The notes under the pieces were generated by a model. That model was not told where the DNA came from, did no database searches, and worked only from the letters and a program-made list of their open reading frames with translations. This document shows positions 34,375-43,566 of a DNA stretch of 64,000 nucleotides, piece after piece; within the stretch, counting starts at the first letter, position 1; every line of letters starts with the position of its first letter. A program made the position numbers and the translations under genes. The stretch lies in the NCBI GenBank assembly GCA_050789445.1, contig JAILXR010000001.1, positions 3,348,001 to 3,412,000 on the forward strand, in the 5' to 3' direction. This stretch comes from JAWSVE01 sp050789445. GTDB taxonomy: Bacteria; Pseudomonadota; Gammaproteobacteria; Pseudomonadales; Cellvibrionaceae.

Positions 34375-34452
34375 GGTAACACTTAATGTGTTTTGGTAAC
34401 AGGTGGCTGCTATCGTAGGCTATTTTGCTCCGGAATCAAACTATTGGTAACA
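34375..34452. promoter_or_regulatory. Three TGTTACC half-sites ahead of cbrB
   Basis: GGTAACA occurs on the plus strand (TGTTACC on minus) at 34375-34381, 34395-34401 and 34446-34452, all in the same orientation within the 155-base cbrA-cbrB gap. The heptamer is the same as one arm of the palindrome ahead of the CrcZ-like RNA. Candidate CbrB autoregulation sites; no sigma-54 motif with GG-N10-GC was seen next to them. Confidence 0.5.
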
Positions 34453-34492
34453 AAAGGTTAGTAATTAAGCTCAGAGAGAAGAGACTTGAAGG

Positions 34493-37483
34493 TCAGCTAT
34501 TCTCTATGGGTTGAATCAGCGGAAACTGAAGCGTGAAGCAAGATCCTCGTCCAGATGATTCGTTGGATGGACTTTGAATATCGATTTGACCGTGATGGTC
34601 AGACACAATGCTATAAACCATCGACAATCCAAGACCTGTACCTTCACCTGGTTCCTTGGTTGTGTAGAATGGATCCAAAATTCTACCAATGTCTGATTTT
34701 GCAATCCCGTGTCCGTCATCAATGACCTGAATGGTAACCCAATCATCCTGTTTAACGCCGGTAATGAGCACATCACTATTGTTTTCACTGGCATCTCTCG
34801 CATTGGATAATAAGTTTACGAAGACTTGAATGATGCGTTGCTGATTTCCACTAAGGATTAATTCATCATTGATTTTATTAATAAAGTTAACGTGATTTTT
34901 TTCTTTTTGTAATGACAATAATTGTATCGCTTCATTTGCACACGTTTTCATATCGACGGAATCAAATTGATCTGAAGTTTCACTTCCTGCATGAGAGAAG
35001 CTAACAAGTGATTGAACAATCTGAGTAATGCGATCAGTCTGCGATAAAATTTGTTTTGCGGTATCGAGTACTTCAGTATTTTTGCTTTCGTATTGAATGT
35101 TTTGAGCGAGACAGGCAATGCCAGTGACAGGATTTCCTATCTCATGAGCGACCCCTGCAGCCAGTCGGCCAACCGAAGCTAAGCGTTCACTATGTAATAA
35201 TTCTTTTTCAAGTTGCTGAATTTCAGTGACATCTTCAATCATAATGACTTGTCCGTCGGCACTCGTGGCGACAGGTCCTTCGATAGATGCCTTGTGGAGG
35301 CTAAACCAATAATTACTATCGTTTATCATGAGTGAATGATTGTGAGAGTGGTTATTCTTTTCTTTTGTAAAATCGAAGATAAGTGATTGCCAGGGCTCTT
35401 TCAGATTTTTAAGGTGAGAGCCGGTAACATCCTCACCTTTAATATGGGTCAGGGTCTCCATTGCTTTGTTCCACATTAATATTTCTAAATCAGGCCCTAA
35501 AGAGCAAATTGCCATAGGCAATTCTTGCAATGTTTTTCGGTGATATAAGCGTAAATTATTTAATTCTGCAGCGATGCCGGTAAGCTTATGATTGTTGCCT
35601 GCGAATAAGTTTTCAATCAGCGTAATATCGGCATTACCACTTGTTGTAGGGATTTTATATGGAATATATTCGTCAATAATTTCACTGGCTATACTTACCC
35701 CAAATAGTCCAGAAAGGTTAGCTTCAAGTTTGTCTCGTAAGCGTCGCAATGCATAAGGTCTTCGTTCGTTGTGATGTAATCCTAATTCTTTTAAAGCTCT
35801 ATTGACTTCATTTTCAGAAATAGTTTGACCTAACTTTTCTTGTAATCTGTTTTTAAACTCTTGGGTTGAACTGATATCTAATGTGTTTCGGATTGGGTGA
35901 CTGATTTCATCGGCTGAGCAGAGTTCGGCGCTGTATTTTTCTTCAATACTTGTTGCCGTTAAAAGAGAAACACTGATAAAAATAATAACGTTGATAGTCA
36001 ATGCAATCAGAGTTACGTAGTGCCAAACAGAAAATCCAATAGGCATTGAGGGGAGAATATTAAAGAAAGAAAATTCTGTCATTTCAAAAATAGCGGGAAA
36101 AAATAAACCGAAAATCCAAACAAGAGTTCCAGCACTAAGGCCAGCGATAAAGCCACGACTATTCGCTCTGCTCCAATAGGCAATAGAAATTATCCCAGGT
36201 AAAAACTGCAAGCCTTCAATGAATGCCAACAATGCTAAATTGGTAAGACTATATTGATTGTGGACTAATAGAAAAAATAAAAATCCACCAATAAATATGA
36301 CCAAAATTAATGCTCGTCTAAGCCATAATAATTGGCGGTAGACATTTCTTTTAGTGTTTAATTGCAAAACTGGTAGTAGCCAGTGATTTAATATCATCGT
36401 GGATAAAGCAAGAGCGATGGCAACTTGGACACCGGTTGCTGCTGATAAACCACCAATAAATGCAATGATTGTCAGAGTCGGAGAGTTGGCGTGCATTGGT
36501 ACGCCAAGCGTGAAATATTGTGTTGAAAACGGGATTTTTAACTCGAGTCCTGCCCAAAGAATCGGGAAGATAGGTATCGCTATGAATAATAAAAATAAAG
36601 GGAATGCCCAGCTTAGCATTGACAGTCTATTCTTTGTTGAGTTCTCTACAATGCTCATATGAAATATGTGAGGCATGGCTACGGCGGCCGAAATAAATAC
36701 CAGTAGTAATGTGTGAGAGGCTGGTTCACCAATGGGAGAATATAATTGAGATAATTTTTCTGGGTTATCGGCGAGCCAGTCGTCTAAACCTTCAAGACCG
36801 CCAAAAACACCAAACAAAGAAAACAAACCAATTGAGCATAATGCAAAAATCTTTATTAATGACTCAAATGCCATTGCGGTGACTAAACCTCGATGCCTTT
36901 CTCTGGTGGAGCCAAATAGAATAGTAAATGCCGCAAGAATAAGGCAGTAAATAAACGCAATTGCTTCGCGATGAGTCAATCCTGCCTTTTCTAAAGATAG
37001 GGACTGTAATTGTGTAGCATTATTTGTGTTTTCAGAATTGTTTAATGTTAATAAGCTTAATGTGTCTGCAATCGCTTGAAGTTGTAATCCTAATAATGGG
37101 ACAACTGCTAGACACATACACAATGTTGCTAAGGTTCCAATCGCATGATTGTGATAGCGAAAAACAAATAAGTCTGCGAGAGAATTAATTTGGTATCGGC
37201 GGGCAATTTCTGTTAATGGTGTCAAGGCAACAGGAGCAAATAGAAACAGCGCACCCATTCCCAAATAATATGCTAAAGCACCATAACCAAAATTATATGC
37301 AAGCTCGACAATACCATAAAATTCCCATGCGCTAAAAAAAACGCCGAGTGATAAAACGTAGGTGATTGGGTGTCGAACTATTGAGTTTGGAATCCATCCT
37401 TTTTCAGTGGTGTAAGCAATACCAAACAAAACTAGCATATAGGTGAAGCATAATAGTGCGACTTGAATGAGGTCAAAATTCAT
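34493..37483 (-). CDS. cbrA: Sensor histidine kinase CbrA with SLC5 transporter-like domain
   Basis: 996 residues. About 13 membrane helices (1-520) of the sodium/solute symporter fold, including RYQINSLADLFVFRYHN and an SLC5-like core; a linker (STAC-like) region; a PAS domain (about 640-750: AICSLGPDLEILMWNKAMETL); HisKA with His780 in VGRLAAGVAHEIGNPVTG; and HATPase with NLLSNARDAS, DDGHGIA and GTGLGLSMVYSIV. Partner of CbrB in sensing carbon/nitrogen status; CbrA of Pseudomonas can also transport histidine. Its ATG overlaps the cbrX stop (ATGA), indicating translational coupling. Confidence 0.95.
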   Translation of the reverse strand: MNFDLIQVALLCFTYMLVLFGIAYTTEKGWIPNSIVRHPITYVLSLGVFFSAWEFYGIVELAYNFGYGALAYYLGMGALFLFAPVALTPLTEIARRYQINSLADLFVFRYHNHAIGTLATLCMCLAVVPLLGLQLQAIADTLSLLTLNNSENTNNATQLQSLSLEKAGLTHREAIAFIYCLILAAFTILFGSTRERHRGLVTAMAFESLIKIFALCSIGLFSLFGVFGGLEGLDDWLADNPEKLSQLYSPIGEPASHTLLLVFISAAVAMPHIFHMSIVENSTKNRLSMLSWAFPLFLLFIAIPIFPILWAGLELKIPFSTQYFTLGVPMHANSPTLTIIAFIGGLSAATGVQVAIALALSTMILNHWLLPVLQLNTKRNVYRQLLWLRRALILVIFIGGFLFFLLVHNQYSLTNLALLAFIEGLQFLPGIISIAYWSRANSRGFIAGLSAGTLVWIFGLFFPAIFEMTEFSFFNILPSMPIGFSVWHYVTLIALTINVIIFISVSLLTATSIEEKYSAELCSADEISHPIRNTLDISSTQEFKNRLQEKLGQTISENEVNRALKELGLHHNERRPYALRRLRDKLEANLSGLFGVSIASEIIDEYIPYKIPTTSGNADITLIENLFAGNNHKLTGIAAELNNLRLYHRKTLQELPMAICSLGPDLEILMWNKAMETLTHIKGEDVTGSHLKNLKEPWQSLIFDFTKEKNNHSHNHSLMINDSNYWFSLHKASIEGPVATSADGQVIMIEDVTEIQQLEKELLHSERLASVGRLAAGVAHEIGNPVTGIACLAQNIQYESKNTEVLDTAKQILSQTDRITQIVQSLVSFSHAGSETSDQFDSVDMKTCANEAIQLLSLQKEKNHVNFINKINDELILSGNQQRIIQVFVNLLSNARDASENNSDVLITGVKQDDWVTIQVIDDGHGIAKSDIGRILDPFYTTKEPGEGTGLGLSMVYSIVSDHHGQIDIQSPSNESSGRGSCFTLQFPLIQPIENS

Positions 37484-37650
37484 CGGGCTTTATTCGTTTT
37501 GGATTGAAGAAAAAAAGCGATAACAATAACGGCGGCCCAAATAATAAAGGGTCGATACCATGACCCAGTAGGGTTGATCATCCAGGTATATAATGTGGGA
37601 GAAAAAATATAAAGCCCTAAAAATAAAAATACTAGTGTTCGGGTTTTCAT
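37480..37650 (-). CDS. cbrX: CbrX-like small membrane protein
   Basis: 56 codons, too short for most gene callers. The product starts MKTRTLVFLFLGLYIFSP, continues YTWMINPTGSWYRPFIIWAAVIVIAFFL and ends QSKTNKAR: two membrane helices with an aromatic loop. Its TGA overlaps the cbrA ATG in ATGA. Pseudomonas has a small cbrX gene in exactly this position, co-transcribed with cbrA and overlapping it; I assign it by position, size and topology rather than a sequence alignment. Confidence 0.82.
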   Translation of the reverse strand: MKTRTLVFLFLGLYIFSPTLYTWMINPTGSWYRPFIIWAAVIVIAFFLQSKTNKAR

Positions 37651-37714
37651 ATCAATTAACCATTCGTTTTTAGTTTAAATGTAGACGACTGAATCTATAG
37701 TTTTTATTCTGCAA

Positions 37715-38683
37715 TCAAGAAAAATTATTCTTGTATCCCCTTTTTTTAGGAATTGCTTTTCTATTCCATTGGCTTTTTGCCCAAGTTAGTATTGTTGCTG
37801 GTGTTTCATTTACTAATTCTTCCGGAGGATTTTGTTGCAAAAAAACCAGTGCGCGAAAAATATTTTTTGACGGATTTTTTTTGTCGAGAGGCGCGGCCTG
37901 ATTTTTTTTGCTAAGTTTCTCTCCTGAGCGATCAAGAACTACTGGATAATGGCCGTATTGTAATTTTTTTTGTCCGAGTAGGCTAAATAAAAATATTTGC
38001 TGTGCTGTTGAGCCTAGCAAATCGCTGCCTCTGATAACATGAGTAATATTTTGAAAAATATCATCAACAACAACAGCTAATTGATAAGCAAAAAGTCCAT
38101 CTTTTCGATGAATAATATAATCACCAGCGGTAGTAGAGATATCTTCACTTTGCCCTCCCATAAAAATATCATCAAATGAAATTAAACTTGATACGCTTTT
38201 AAATGCTTCCGGCAAATCATAAACTTTTAGGCGAGCTGCTGTGGGGGTGTCGCTATTATGTTTTTTATGTCGGCATTGCCCATCATAGATACCATCAGAA
38301 GCTGAGAGACTTTTTCTAGAGCAGGAACAATTGAAAGTTAGTTGGTGGTCGGATAAAAAATTTAAGGTTTGCTCGTAGGCATCAAGCCGAGAACTTTGGA
38401 ACAGTACTGAGTCATCCCAAAGTAGACGATGACTTTCGAGCGACTTTAAGATTGAGTCTGCTGATCCTAGTATCTCTCTAGGTGGATCTAGGTCTTCGAT
38501 GCGAACCAGCCATTTTCCATTATTTGAGCGAGCGTCTAAAAAGCTCGCTAAAGCACCGACCAGAGAACCAAAGTGAAGATCTCCTGTAGGTGATGGCGCG
38601 AAGCGTCCAATATAAGATGAAATGTTAGAACAGTTGTTACTTATTAAGGAAGAGGTTTGAGTATTTGACGAGTGAGTAGCCAT
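37715..38683 (-). CDS. gluQ: Glutamyl-Q tRNA(Asp) synthetase
   Basis: 322 residues. Catalytic core of a glutamyl-tRNA synthetase without the anticodon-binding domain. HIGH-type motif in GRFAPSPTGDLHFGSL, zinc-site cysteines (CSCSRKSL with CRHKK), and KMSKS-type GEKLSKKN. It glutamylates queuosine in tRNA(Asp). The first 24 residues are a Ser/Asn-rich extension beyond the usual start; no closer start is available. Between dksA and cbrX as in Pseudomonas. Confidence 0.94.
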   Translation of the reverse strand: MATHSSNTQTSSLISNNCSNISSYIGRFAPSPTGDLHFGSLVGALASFLDARSNNGKWLVRIEDLDPPREILGSADSILKSLESHRLLWDDSVLFQSSRLDAYEQTLNFLSDHQLTFNCSCSRKSLSASDGIYDGQCRHKKHNSDTPTAARLKVYDLPEAFKSVSSLISFDDIFMGGQSEDISTTAGDYIIHRKDGLFAYQLAVVVDDIFQNITHVIRGSDLLGSTAQQIFLFSLLGQKKLQYGHYPVVLDRSGEKLSKKNQAAPLDKKNPSKNIFRALVFLQQNPPEELVNETPATILTWAKSQWNRKAIPKKRGYKNNFS

Positions 38684-38806
38684 ATAGAATTTTCAAAGAA
38701 GAATCTAGTATGGCTACTGAAAGGGGTAATCCACGAGCTGAGAACAATGTTACCGTTTAAGAAAAGCGTTCATTAGACGGTAAAATCAGGGGGATTAAAT
38801 GACTTG

Positions 38807-39250
38807 TCAGCCGCCGATTTGCTTTTCTTTTATTTCGTCAAGTGTTTTGCAGTCAACACAAAGTGTGGCCGTAGGCCGTGCTTCCAGCCGTCGAATACCA
38901 ATCTCAACACCACATGCGGTGCAAAAGCCATAGTCGTCATTATCAATCAGCTCAATAGTACTGTCGATTTTTTTGATGAGCTTGCGTTCACGGTCACGGG
39001 TACGCAATTCAAGACTAAACGCCTCTTCTTGACTGGCTCGATCTGCAGGATCAGGAGGATTCGAAGCCTCGTCTTTCATGTGGCTCATGGTGCGATCAAC
39101 TTCTTCCATGAGCTCTCTTTTCCAAGCAAGTAATAAGCCTCGAAAATGTTCGAGATGCTTATCATTCATATATTCTTCACCCTTTTTTTCTTTATAGGGT
39201 GTAAAACCATGCATACTGAAACTTTCAGTTTTTGGTGGTGATTTTGGCAT
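38807..39250 (-). CDS. dksA: RNA polymerase-binding transcription factor DksA
   Basis: 147 residues. Coiled-coil domain with the tip DPADRASQEE (functional DxxDxA loop) and a four-cysteine zinc finger (CTACG and CVDC). With ppGpp it tunes rRNA, ribosomal and biosynthetic promoters. A single TGTTACC half-site lies on the plus strand in the dksA-gluQ gap (38748-38754), which may be chance. Confidence 0.97.
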   Translation of the reverse strand: MPKSPPKTESFSMHGFTPYKEKKGEEYMNDKHLEHFRGLLLAWKRELMEEVDRTMSHMKDEASNPPDPADRASQEEAFSLELRTRDRERKLIKKIDSTIELIDNDDYGFCTACGVEIGIRRLEARPTATLCVDCKTLDEIKEKQIGG

Positions 39251-39637
39251 GGGCTTGGCCTCTTTTACTCAGCACTGATTGAATTACAATAAAACAGAAG
39301 ATATAACGCAATGATTTGTAGTTAATATCAGTTGTTATAAATCAAGTTAGAATATAGGCGACTGTATATAAAATAGTGTGACTCTTTCGTCGCTACATTT
39401 GTATAACAAAAGCTAGTTTATGGACACCTAGATTTTGAACGGTGCAACCTACCAGAACTTTGCCTTTATCGCCAGTAATTTTTGCTTCGGGATTATCATT
39501 TCGTGACGGCGTAAAATAAACAGGTTGATATGGAGGTATTGGCGCGCTTCAACACGTGAAACAATATCTTGTTTTAGATGATTATAATTAAAGCAGACTG
39601 GATTTTATTCGCTACCTGTTGAAAAAGATTGGGAAAA
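39251..39637. other. dksA/sfsA divergent spacer with a possible gene remnant
   Basis: On the minus strand an open frame of about 51 codons (39393-39548) without a start reads PPYQPVYFTPSRNDNPEAK then ITGDKGKVLVGCTVQNLGVH, with protein-like composition. It may be a decayed gene end or chance. No other feature is visible, and promoters for dksA and sfsA should lie here. Confidence 0.35.
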
Positions 39638-40354
39638 ATGAAAATAACTCCACCGTTACAAAAAGCAACATTCTTGAGGCGATACAAGCGTTTTTTAGCT
39701 GATGTGGTATTGGAAGATGGAAGAGAAATCACCGTTCATTGTCCAAATACAGGTTCGATGAAAAATTGTTTGGTGTCAAATAGCCCTTGTTGGATATCAG
39801 ACTCAAATAATCCAAAACGTAAGTATCGATACAGCTGGGAAATTGCAACGACACCGGGACGAAAGAAAGCAGGCATTAATACTTCTCGTTCGAACGCATT
39901 AGTGGTTGAAGCAATAGAGACTGGAGTCGCCAGCGAGCTTCAAGGATATTCAACGCTGAAAACAGAAGTTCCTTATGGTCGCGAAAAAAGCCGTATCGAT
40001 ATTGTGCTCTCAGAAAGCATCGCTAATAAAAAACAAAAATGCTACGTCGAAGTTAAAAATGTTACTTTAGGAGAAAAAAATGGATTAGGTTTGTTTCCCG
40101 ACTCCGTTAGTACTCGAGGGTTAAAGCATTTAAGGGAATTAATATCATGTGTGAAAAATGGAGATAGGGCTGTATTATTTTATTGTGTCCAGCATACGGG
40201 TATTCAACGGGTTACCTGTGCGGATAATATAGATCCTGCTTATTCCAACATGCTGAGAGAGGCGGTTTCAGAGGGGGTTGAGGTCTTAGCTTATAAGGCA
40301 AAGTTAAGTGCTAAAGAAATTAAATTGGTAGAGAGAATCCCATTTAGTTGCTAG
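39638..40354 (+). CDS. sfsA: DNA/RNA nuclease SfsA
   Basis: 238 residues from the ATG at 39638, matching the usual start (MxxxPPLQxATxxxRYKRFLADV); a TTG three codons earlier is the alternative. Further signatures: VHCPNTGSMKNC, RKYRYSWEI, VEVKNVTL and FPDSVSTRGLKHLREL. The family was named for sugar-fermentation stimulation; later work assigns nuclease activity. It neighbours dksA in many gammaproteobacteria. Confidence 0.95.
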   Translation: MKITPPLQKATFLRRYKRFLADVVLEDGREITVHCPNTGSMKNCLVSNSPCWISDSNNPKRKYRYSWEIATTPGRKKAGINTSRSNALVVEAIETGVASELQGYSTLKTEVPYGREKSRIDIVLSESIANKKQKCYVEVKNVTLGEKNGLGLFPDSVSTRGLKHLRELISCVKNGDRAVLFYCVQHTGIQRVTCADNIDPAYSNMLREAVSEGVEVLAYKAKLSAKEIKLVERIPFSC

Positions 40355-40396
40355 CGATTACATAATGTTAGTTCAGATATAAAATTTAAAATACGA

Positions 40397-40738
40397 TTAG
40401 CGAACGAGATTGTCGACTACACTCTCGGTAATAGATAATCTGCCATTCTCAATTTCAAAAGGTATTTGTGCAAGAGACTTTCCTGAGCAGGGGCCGGCAA
40501 CACATTTTCCGGTTTCAATTTTAAAGAGTGCCCCATGGCTGCTGCAAAGAATAAGTTCTCCATCGTAATCTAGAAATTTATCTTCTTGCCAATTTAAGGG
40601 GAGGCCCGCATGTGGGCATTTGTTGATATATAAAAATGTTTGATTATTTTTTTTTACTGCGAAGAATTTTTTATTGTTAATTTCAAACTCTTTACTGGAG
40701 CCATTTTTGATTTCGTGGTCGTAGCATAAAAAGTGCAT
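40397..40738 (-). CDS. Rieske-type [2Fe-2S] protein
   Basis: 113 residues, a stand-alone Rieske domain. Cluster ligands are in CPHAGLPLNW (Cys, His) and LILCSSHGALF (Cys, His). No signal peptide, so cytoplasmic, as in ferredoxin components of dioxygenases or nitrite reductase small subunits. It starts 9 bases after the cyclic-nucleotide-binding gene and is clearly co-transcribed; no oxygenase is nearby. Confidence 0.88.
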   Translation of the reverse strand: MHFLCYDHEIKNGSSKEFEINNKKFFAVKKNNQTFLYINKCPHAGLPLNWQEDKFLDYDGELILCSSHGALFKIETGKCVAGPCSGKSLAQIPFEIENGRLSITESVVDNLVR

Positions 40739-40747
40739 GGCATATCC

Positions 40748-41539
40748 TTAGGCTTGCCCCTGAATATTTGAAACCTGTTTATTAAGCTGGTTAATTTTAT
40801 CAGCCATTTCCTCGAGTAAGTCTAAACAAATTTTTGGGTTATGAGCAATAAGTTCGAGAAACTCTTCTTTTTTTACGGCTAGAACGGTGCAATCACTAGA
40901 GGCTGTGACAGTAGCATTGCGTGGAAGTTGGGTGAAAACCGACATTGCCCCAAATATTTCCCCTGAATATATTTCACCGACTTTAATCCCATCATGGAAT
41001 GCATCAGCATTTCCTTCCAGTAAAGTGTAAACACAATCCGCACTATCATCTTGAAGAATAATATTTTCGTCTTTTTCAAAATAAAGAAAGCCTGTGGAGG
41101 GTTTGTATTCAAGCATTGTTTTTGTTGTTAGGGCTTCACTAAAAAAAGTTGCTTGGCATGTTAAATAAAAAACCCAGTGTTTTTGTAGTTCCACAGAGCT
41201 GGTTACATGACTCATTAACTCGTCACGTTGAAATGGAATAAGCTCAATAGGTGCATCGGTTGTATAGGTGCCTTCGGGTAATTTCAGTGAACGGGCAAAG
41301 CCTATTAAGTCTCCAGTTTCTGCGATATGTGTAAGTTTGTTGTCTTGAATACAATTTAAGTAACCTGATTTTATCCAGAAGATTCGTGTAGCAGGTTGAC
41401 TGTTTAATAAATCAGAAGCGTTATCAAGGCGTAAGGTCTCGCCATCTGGCTTTAAATTGGCGATGATCTTGCTAGCCAGACCATGCATTCGCTGGGTTAG
41501 TTCAATAAAATGTTCATCTCTATTTTCAGGAATACGCAT
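40748..41539 (-). CDS. Cyclic-nucleotide-binding domain protein without HTH
   Basis: 263 residues with two cupin-like cNMP-binding folds. The first (about 30-130) is degenerate; the second (about 150-250) is typical, with ILQDDSADCVYTLLEGNADAF, GEIFGAMSVFTQLPRNATVTASSDCTVLAV and the phosphate-binding-cassette-like LPRNATV. There is no DNA-binding helix-turn-helix, so it is not a Crp-type regulator. It is followed at once by the Rieske gene, suggesting a signalled redox partner; the function is unknown. Confidence 0.82.
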   Translation of the reverse strand: MRIPENRDEHFIELTQRMHGLASKIIANLKPDGETLRLDNASDLLNSQPATRIFWIKSGYLNCIQDNKLTHIAETGDLIGFARSLKLPEGTYTTDAPIELIPFQRDELMSHVTSSVELQKHWVFYLTCQATFFSEALTTKTMLEYKPSTGFLYFEKDENIILQDDSADCVYTLLEGNADAFHDGIKVGEIYSGEIFGAMSVFTQLPRNATVTASSDCTVLAVKKEEFLELIAHNPKICLDLLEEMADKINQLNKQVSNIQGQA

Positions 41540-41949
41540 ATTTTGATACTTCAGATTTGGATGAGTTGCTGGCCTAGATCGTGATTGATACAGGAGTAAT
41601 TAGTTGAATCTCGAGCAATATCTAGAATTAGGCTTATATTAGTATTTTACGCACCCAAATCGGTTAGGGTATGCTTAAACCCGATAACAGGTAATTCGTG
41701 TGGTACTTGCGGTTACAGGCTGGATGAATCGGTTATATCCATAAAAAAACATACTTTTTTGTATATTAAAAACAAACAGTTGATAAGGTTTTTAAAAGCT
41801 ATCCAAAAAGAAAATGCGCAAGAATGTATACAACAAGATTCTAATAGGTGAAGTGTGTTGAAACTGATAGCTGATGGTGCAAGTAGGAGGGGCTTTCTTA
41901 TATAGCCCTGATGCATAATGATCAGGGGTAATGTTTTGTTAGGAATGCA
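41540..41949. other. Intergenic stretch without a gene
   Basis: CCCTGAT/ATCAGGG (41906-41912 and 41921-41927) makes a 7-bp hairpin just after the TfoX-C gene stop on the minus strand, but no T-run follows. A 67-codon minus frame (41713-41916) overlaps it and is rejected as chance. Nothing else is seen. Confidence 0.45.
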
Positions 41950-42231
41950 TCATGCGTTTGAGGTGTCTTTGGGGTTTTCTGATAACTCAACTAGGCGAGC
42001 TTTTGCATTGGGGGGTAAATCTTTCCAGTGCACATCAATTAGGGCGCCTTCAAGCGCATAGAGCATCACTTTAGACACATTTATCCCGCGCGCTTTAATA
42101 CGGCGGTAAGCCTCAACTGAGCCAATTTCTTTGAGCTCAGAATAACTGCTTACACCGATAGCTCGTAAAATATTGACAGAGGCAACACCAAGATTTTTTC
42201 TTTGGAGTAAATCACTTTCGTTTTCAGCCAA
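41950..42231 (-). CDS. TfoX C-terminal domain protein
   Basis: About 93 residues, a lone TfoX_C domain: RKNLGVASVNILRAIGVSSYSELKEIGSVEAY and SKVMLYALEGALIDVHWKDLP. No ATG is available. I prefer the TTG at 42231, which has GGAG 10 bases upstream; a TTG at 42252 would add seven residues but has no ribosome binding site. Single-domain TfoX_C proteins are common in gammaproteobacteria and are distinct from the full-length competence activator. Confidence 0.8.
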   Translation of the reverse strand: MAENESDLLQRKNLGVASVNILRAIGVSSYSELKEIGSVEAYRRIKARGINVSKVMLYALEGALIDVHWKDLPPNAKARLVELSENPKDTSNA

Positions 42232-42252
42232 GACTTCGAGTCTCCACAACAA

Positions 42253-42761
42253 TTGAGGTTATTTTTTATTTTCTTTGCGTCGCTTTGTTTACGTCGCCAC
42301 AAGCGATAAATGTACCTTAAGGGATGACTCCAAAAGACCTGATTTATGCGAGTACTGCTCTTATAAAAAAGAAACTCAGATTTTTACTCAGAGGCTGTAT
42401 ATAGCCAGCGGTTATAATACCAAGTTAAATCCTAACTGCAATTGGTATTGATAATTTTTTTTAAATTATTTCCGAAGTCGTAAAACAGAATAATATAAGA
42501 GCCTGCGAACAGGTAAATTGGCCGAAAATTTAAAAGCTACGAGTGCCCAGCGATCATAATAGGCGCATGAGATTCTTTGAAGTTGGTTTATTGGGAGTAA
42601 AGTGAAGTAAGAATTACTAAAATAGAAAAATAATGTTGGGAATACCTTCTATGAAAATGACATTATTTTTTTATCTAAAATTTGATGGTTTTAAATAATT
42701 TTTATCTAAATAGTGAATAAAAAACTTTTGCTTGTCTTTTCAAGTAAGGAATCACCTGCGA
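42253..42761. other. Intergenic stretch without a gene
   Basis: Around 500 AT-rich bases between divergent genes. An 8-bp inverted repeat AATACCAA/TTGGTATT (42416-42449, 18-base spacer) is the only structure noticed. No ORF, tRNA or terminator is supported. Confidence 0.45.
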
Positions 42762-43460
42762 ATGGGAGGTTGTATCCAATACACAAAAAAAGAATTATTA
42801 ATTACAGGACAGGATGAGAGTAACTTAGTTTGTCATGAGGCTTCAGGCGGCAGATTTTTACATAAAAATGTATTGCCTCATTTTATTTCTTTAAAAGCTG
42901 AAGCTAAAAAAGCAGGTTTTGAATTGGCTATCGCGAGCAGCTACAGAAATTTTCATCGTCAAAGTATTATTTGGAATGAAAAAGCGAAAGGTATACGCGC
43001 AGTAATGAATGATGTCGGCGAAGAAGTTAATGTCGATGTGTTGAATAAGTGGGAGTTGGTTCAAGCAATTTTACGATGGTCTGCACTTCCTAGTGCTTCT
43101 AGGCATCATTGGGGAACTGATTTAGATGTCTATGATAAATCACAAATAAGCGATGGATATGAATTGCAGCTCTCTCATTCTGAGACAGAGGAGGGCGGGG
43201 TTTTTTCAGAGTTTCATTATTGGTTGAATGAAGTTATAGCATCTAATCGCGCTCATGGTTTTTATCGTCCCTACGAAAAAGATTGTGGAGGTATTGGGTG
43301 TGAACCTTGGCACTTAAGCTACAAGCCCTTAGCTGATCAATTTTCTAAGTTATTAACTGTAGATTTGGTGCGCTCAGTGATCGCAACATCTCAATTAAAT
43401 TTACGAGAGACCGTCTTGGAAAATTTAGATGAAATCTATAAGCGCTTCATTTGTTTGTAG
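42762..43460 (+). CDS. M15 family D-Ala-D-Ala carboxypeptidase-like protein
   Basis: 232 residues from the ATG at 42762 (AAGGA about 11 bases upstream); a TTG at 42732 is a longer alternative. VanY-type zinc site: SSYRNFHRQ, SRHHWGTDLDVYD (His and Asp ligands) and EPWHLSY (catalytic Glu, His ligand). Such enzymes trim peptidoglycan stem peptides. There is no signal peptide, so the site of action is unclear: cytoplasmic recycling or export by another route. Confidence 0.85.
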   Translation: MGGCIQYTKKELLITGQDESNLVCHEASGGRFLHKNVLPHFISLKAEAKKAGFELAIASSYRNFHRQSIIWNEKAKGIRAVMNDVGEEVNVDVLNKWELVQAILRWSALPSASRHHWGTDLDVYDKSQISDGYELQLSHSETEEGGVFSEFHYWLNEVIASNRAHGFYRPYEKDCGGIGCEPWHLSYKPLADQFSKLLTVDLVRSVIATSQLNLRETVLENLDEIYKRFICL

Positions 43461-43566
43461 CGCTAACAATGTTGATAGCTAGAATTCGTAAAGTTTTTTG
43501 CTGATTAGATTTCAAAAAAATGTTCAGGCAGTACAAGTTATAAATTTCAATAGACAATAGACTTTG

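Noticed and set aside
38748..38754. Single TGTTACC in the dksA-gluQ gap
   Set aside because: One 7-base half-site without a partner or sigma-54 motif is likely chance, although it lies close to the CbrB locus.
41713..41916. 67-codon minus-strand frame downstream of the TfoX-C gene
   Set aside because: No start signal, Cys/Phe/Ile-rich chance composition, and it overlaps a hairpin.
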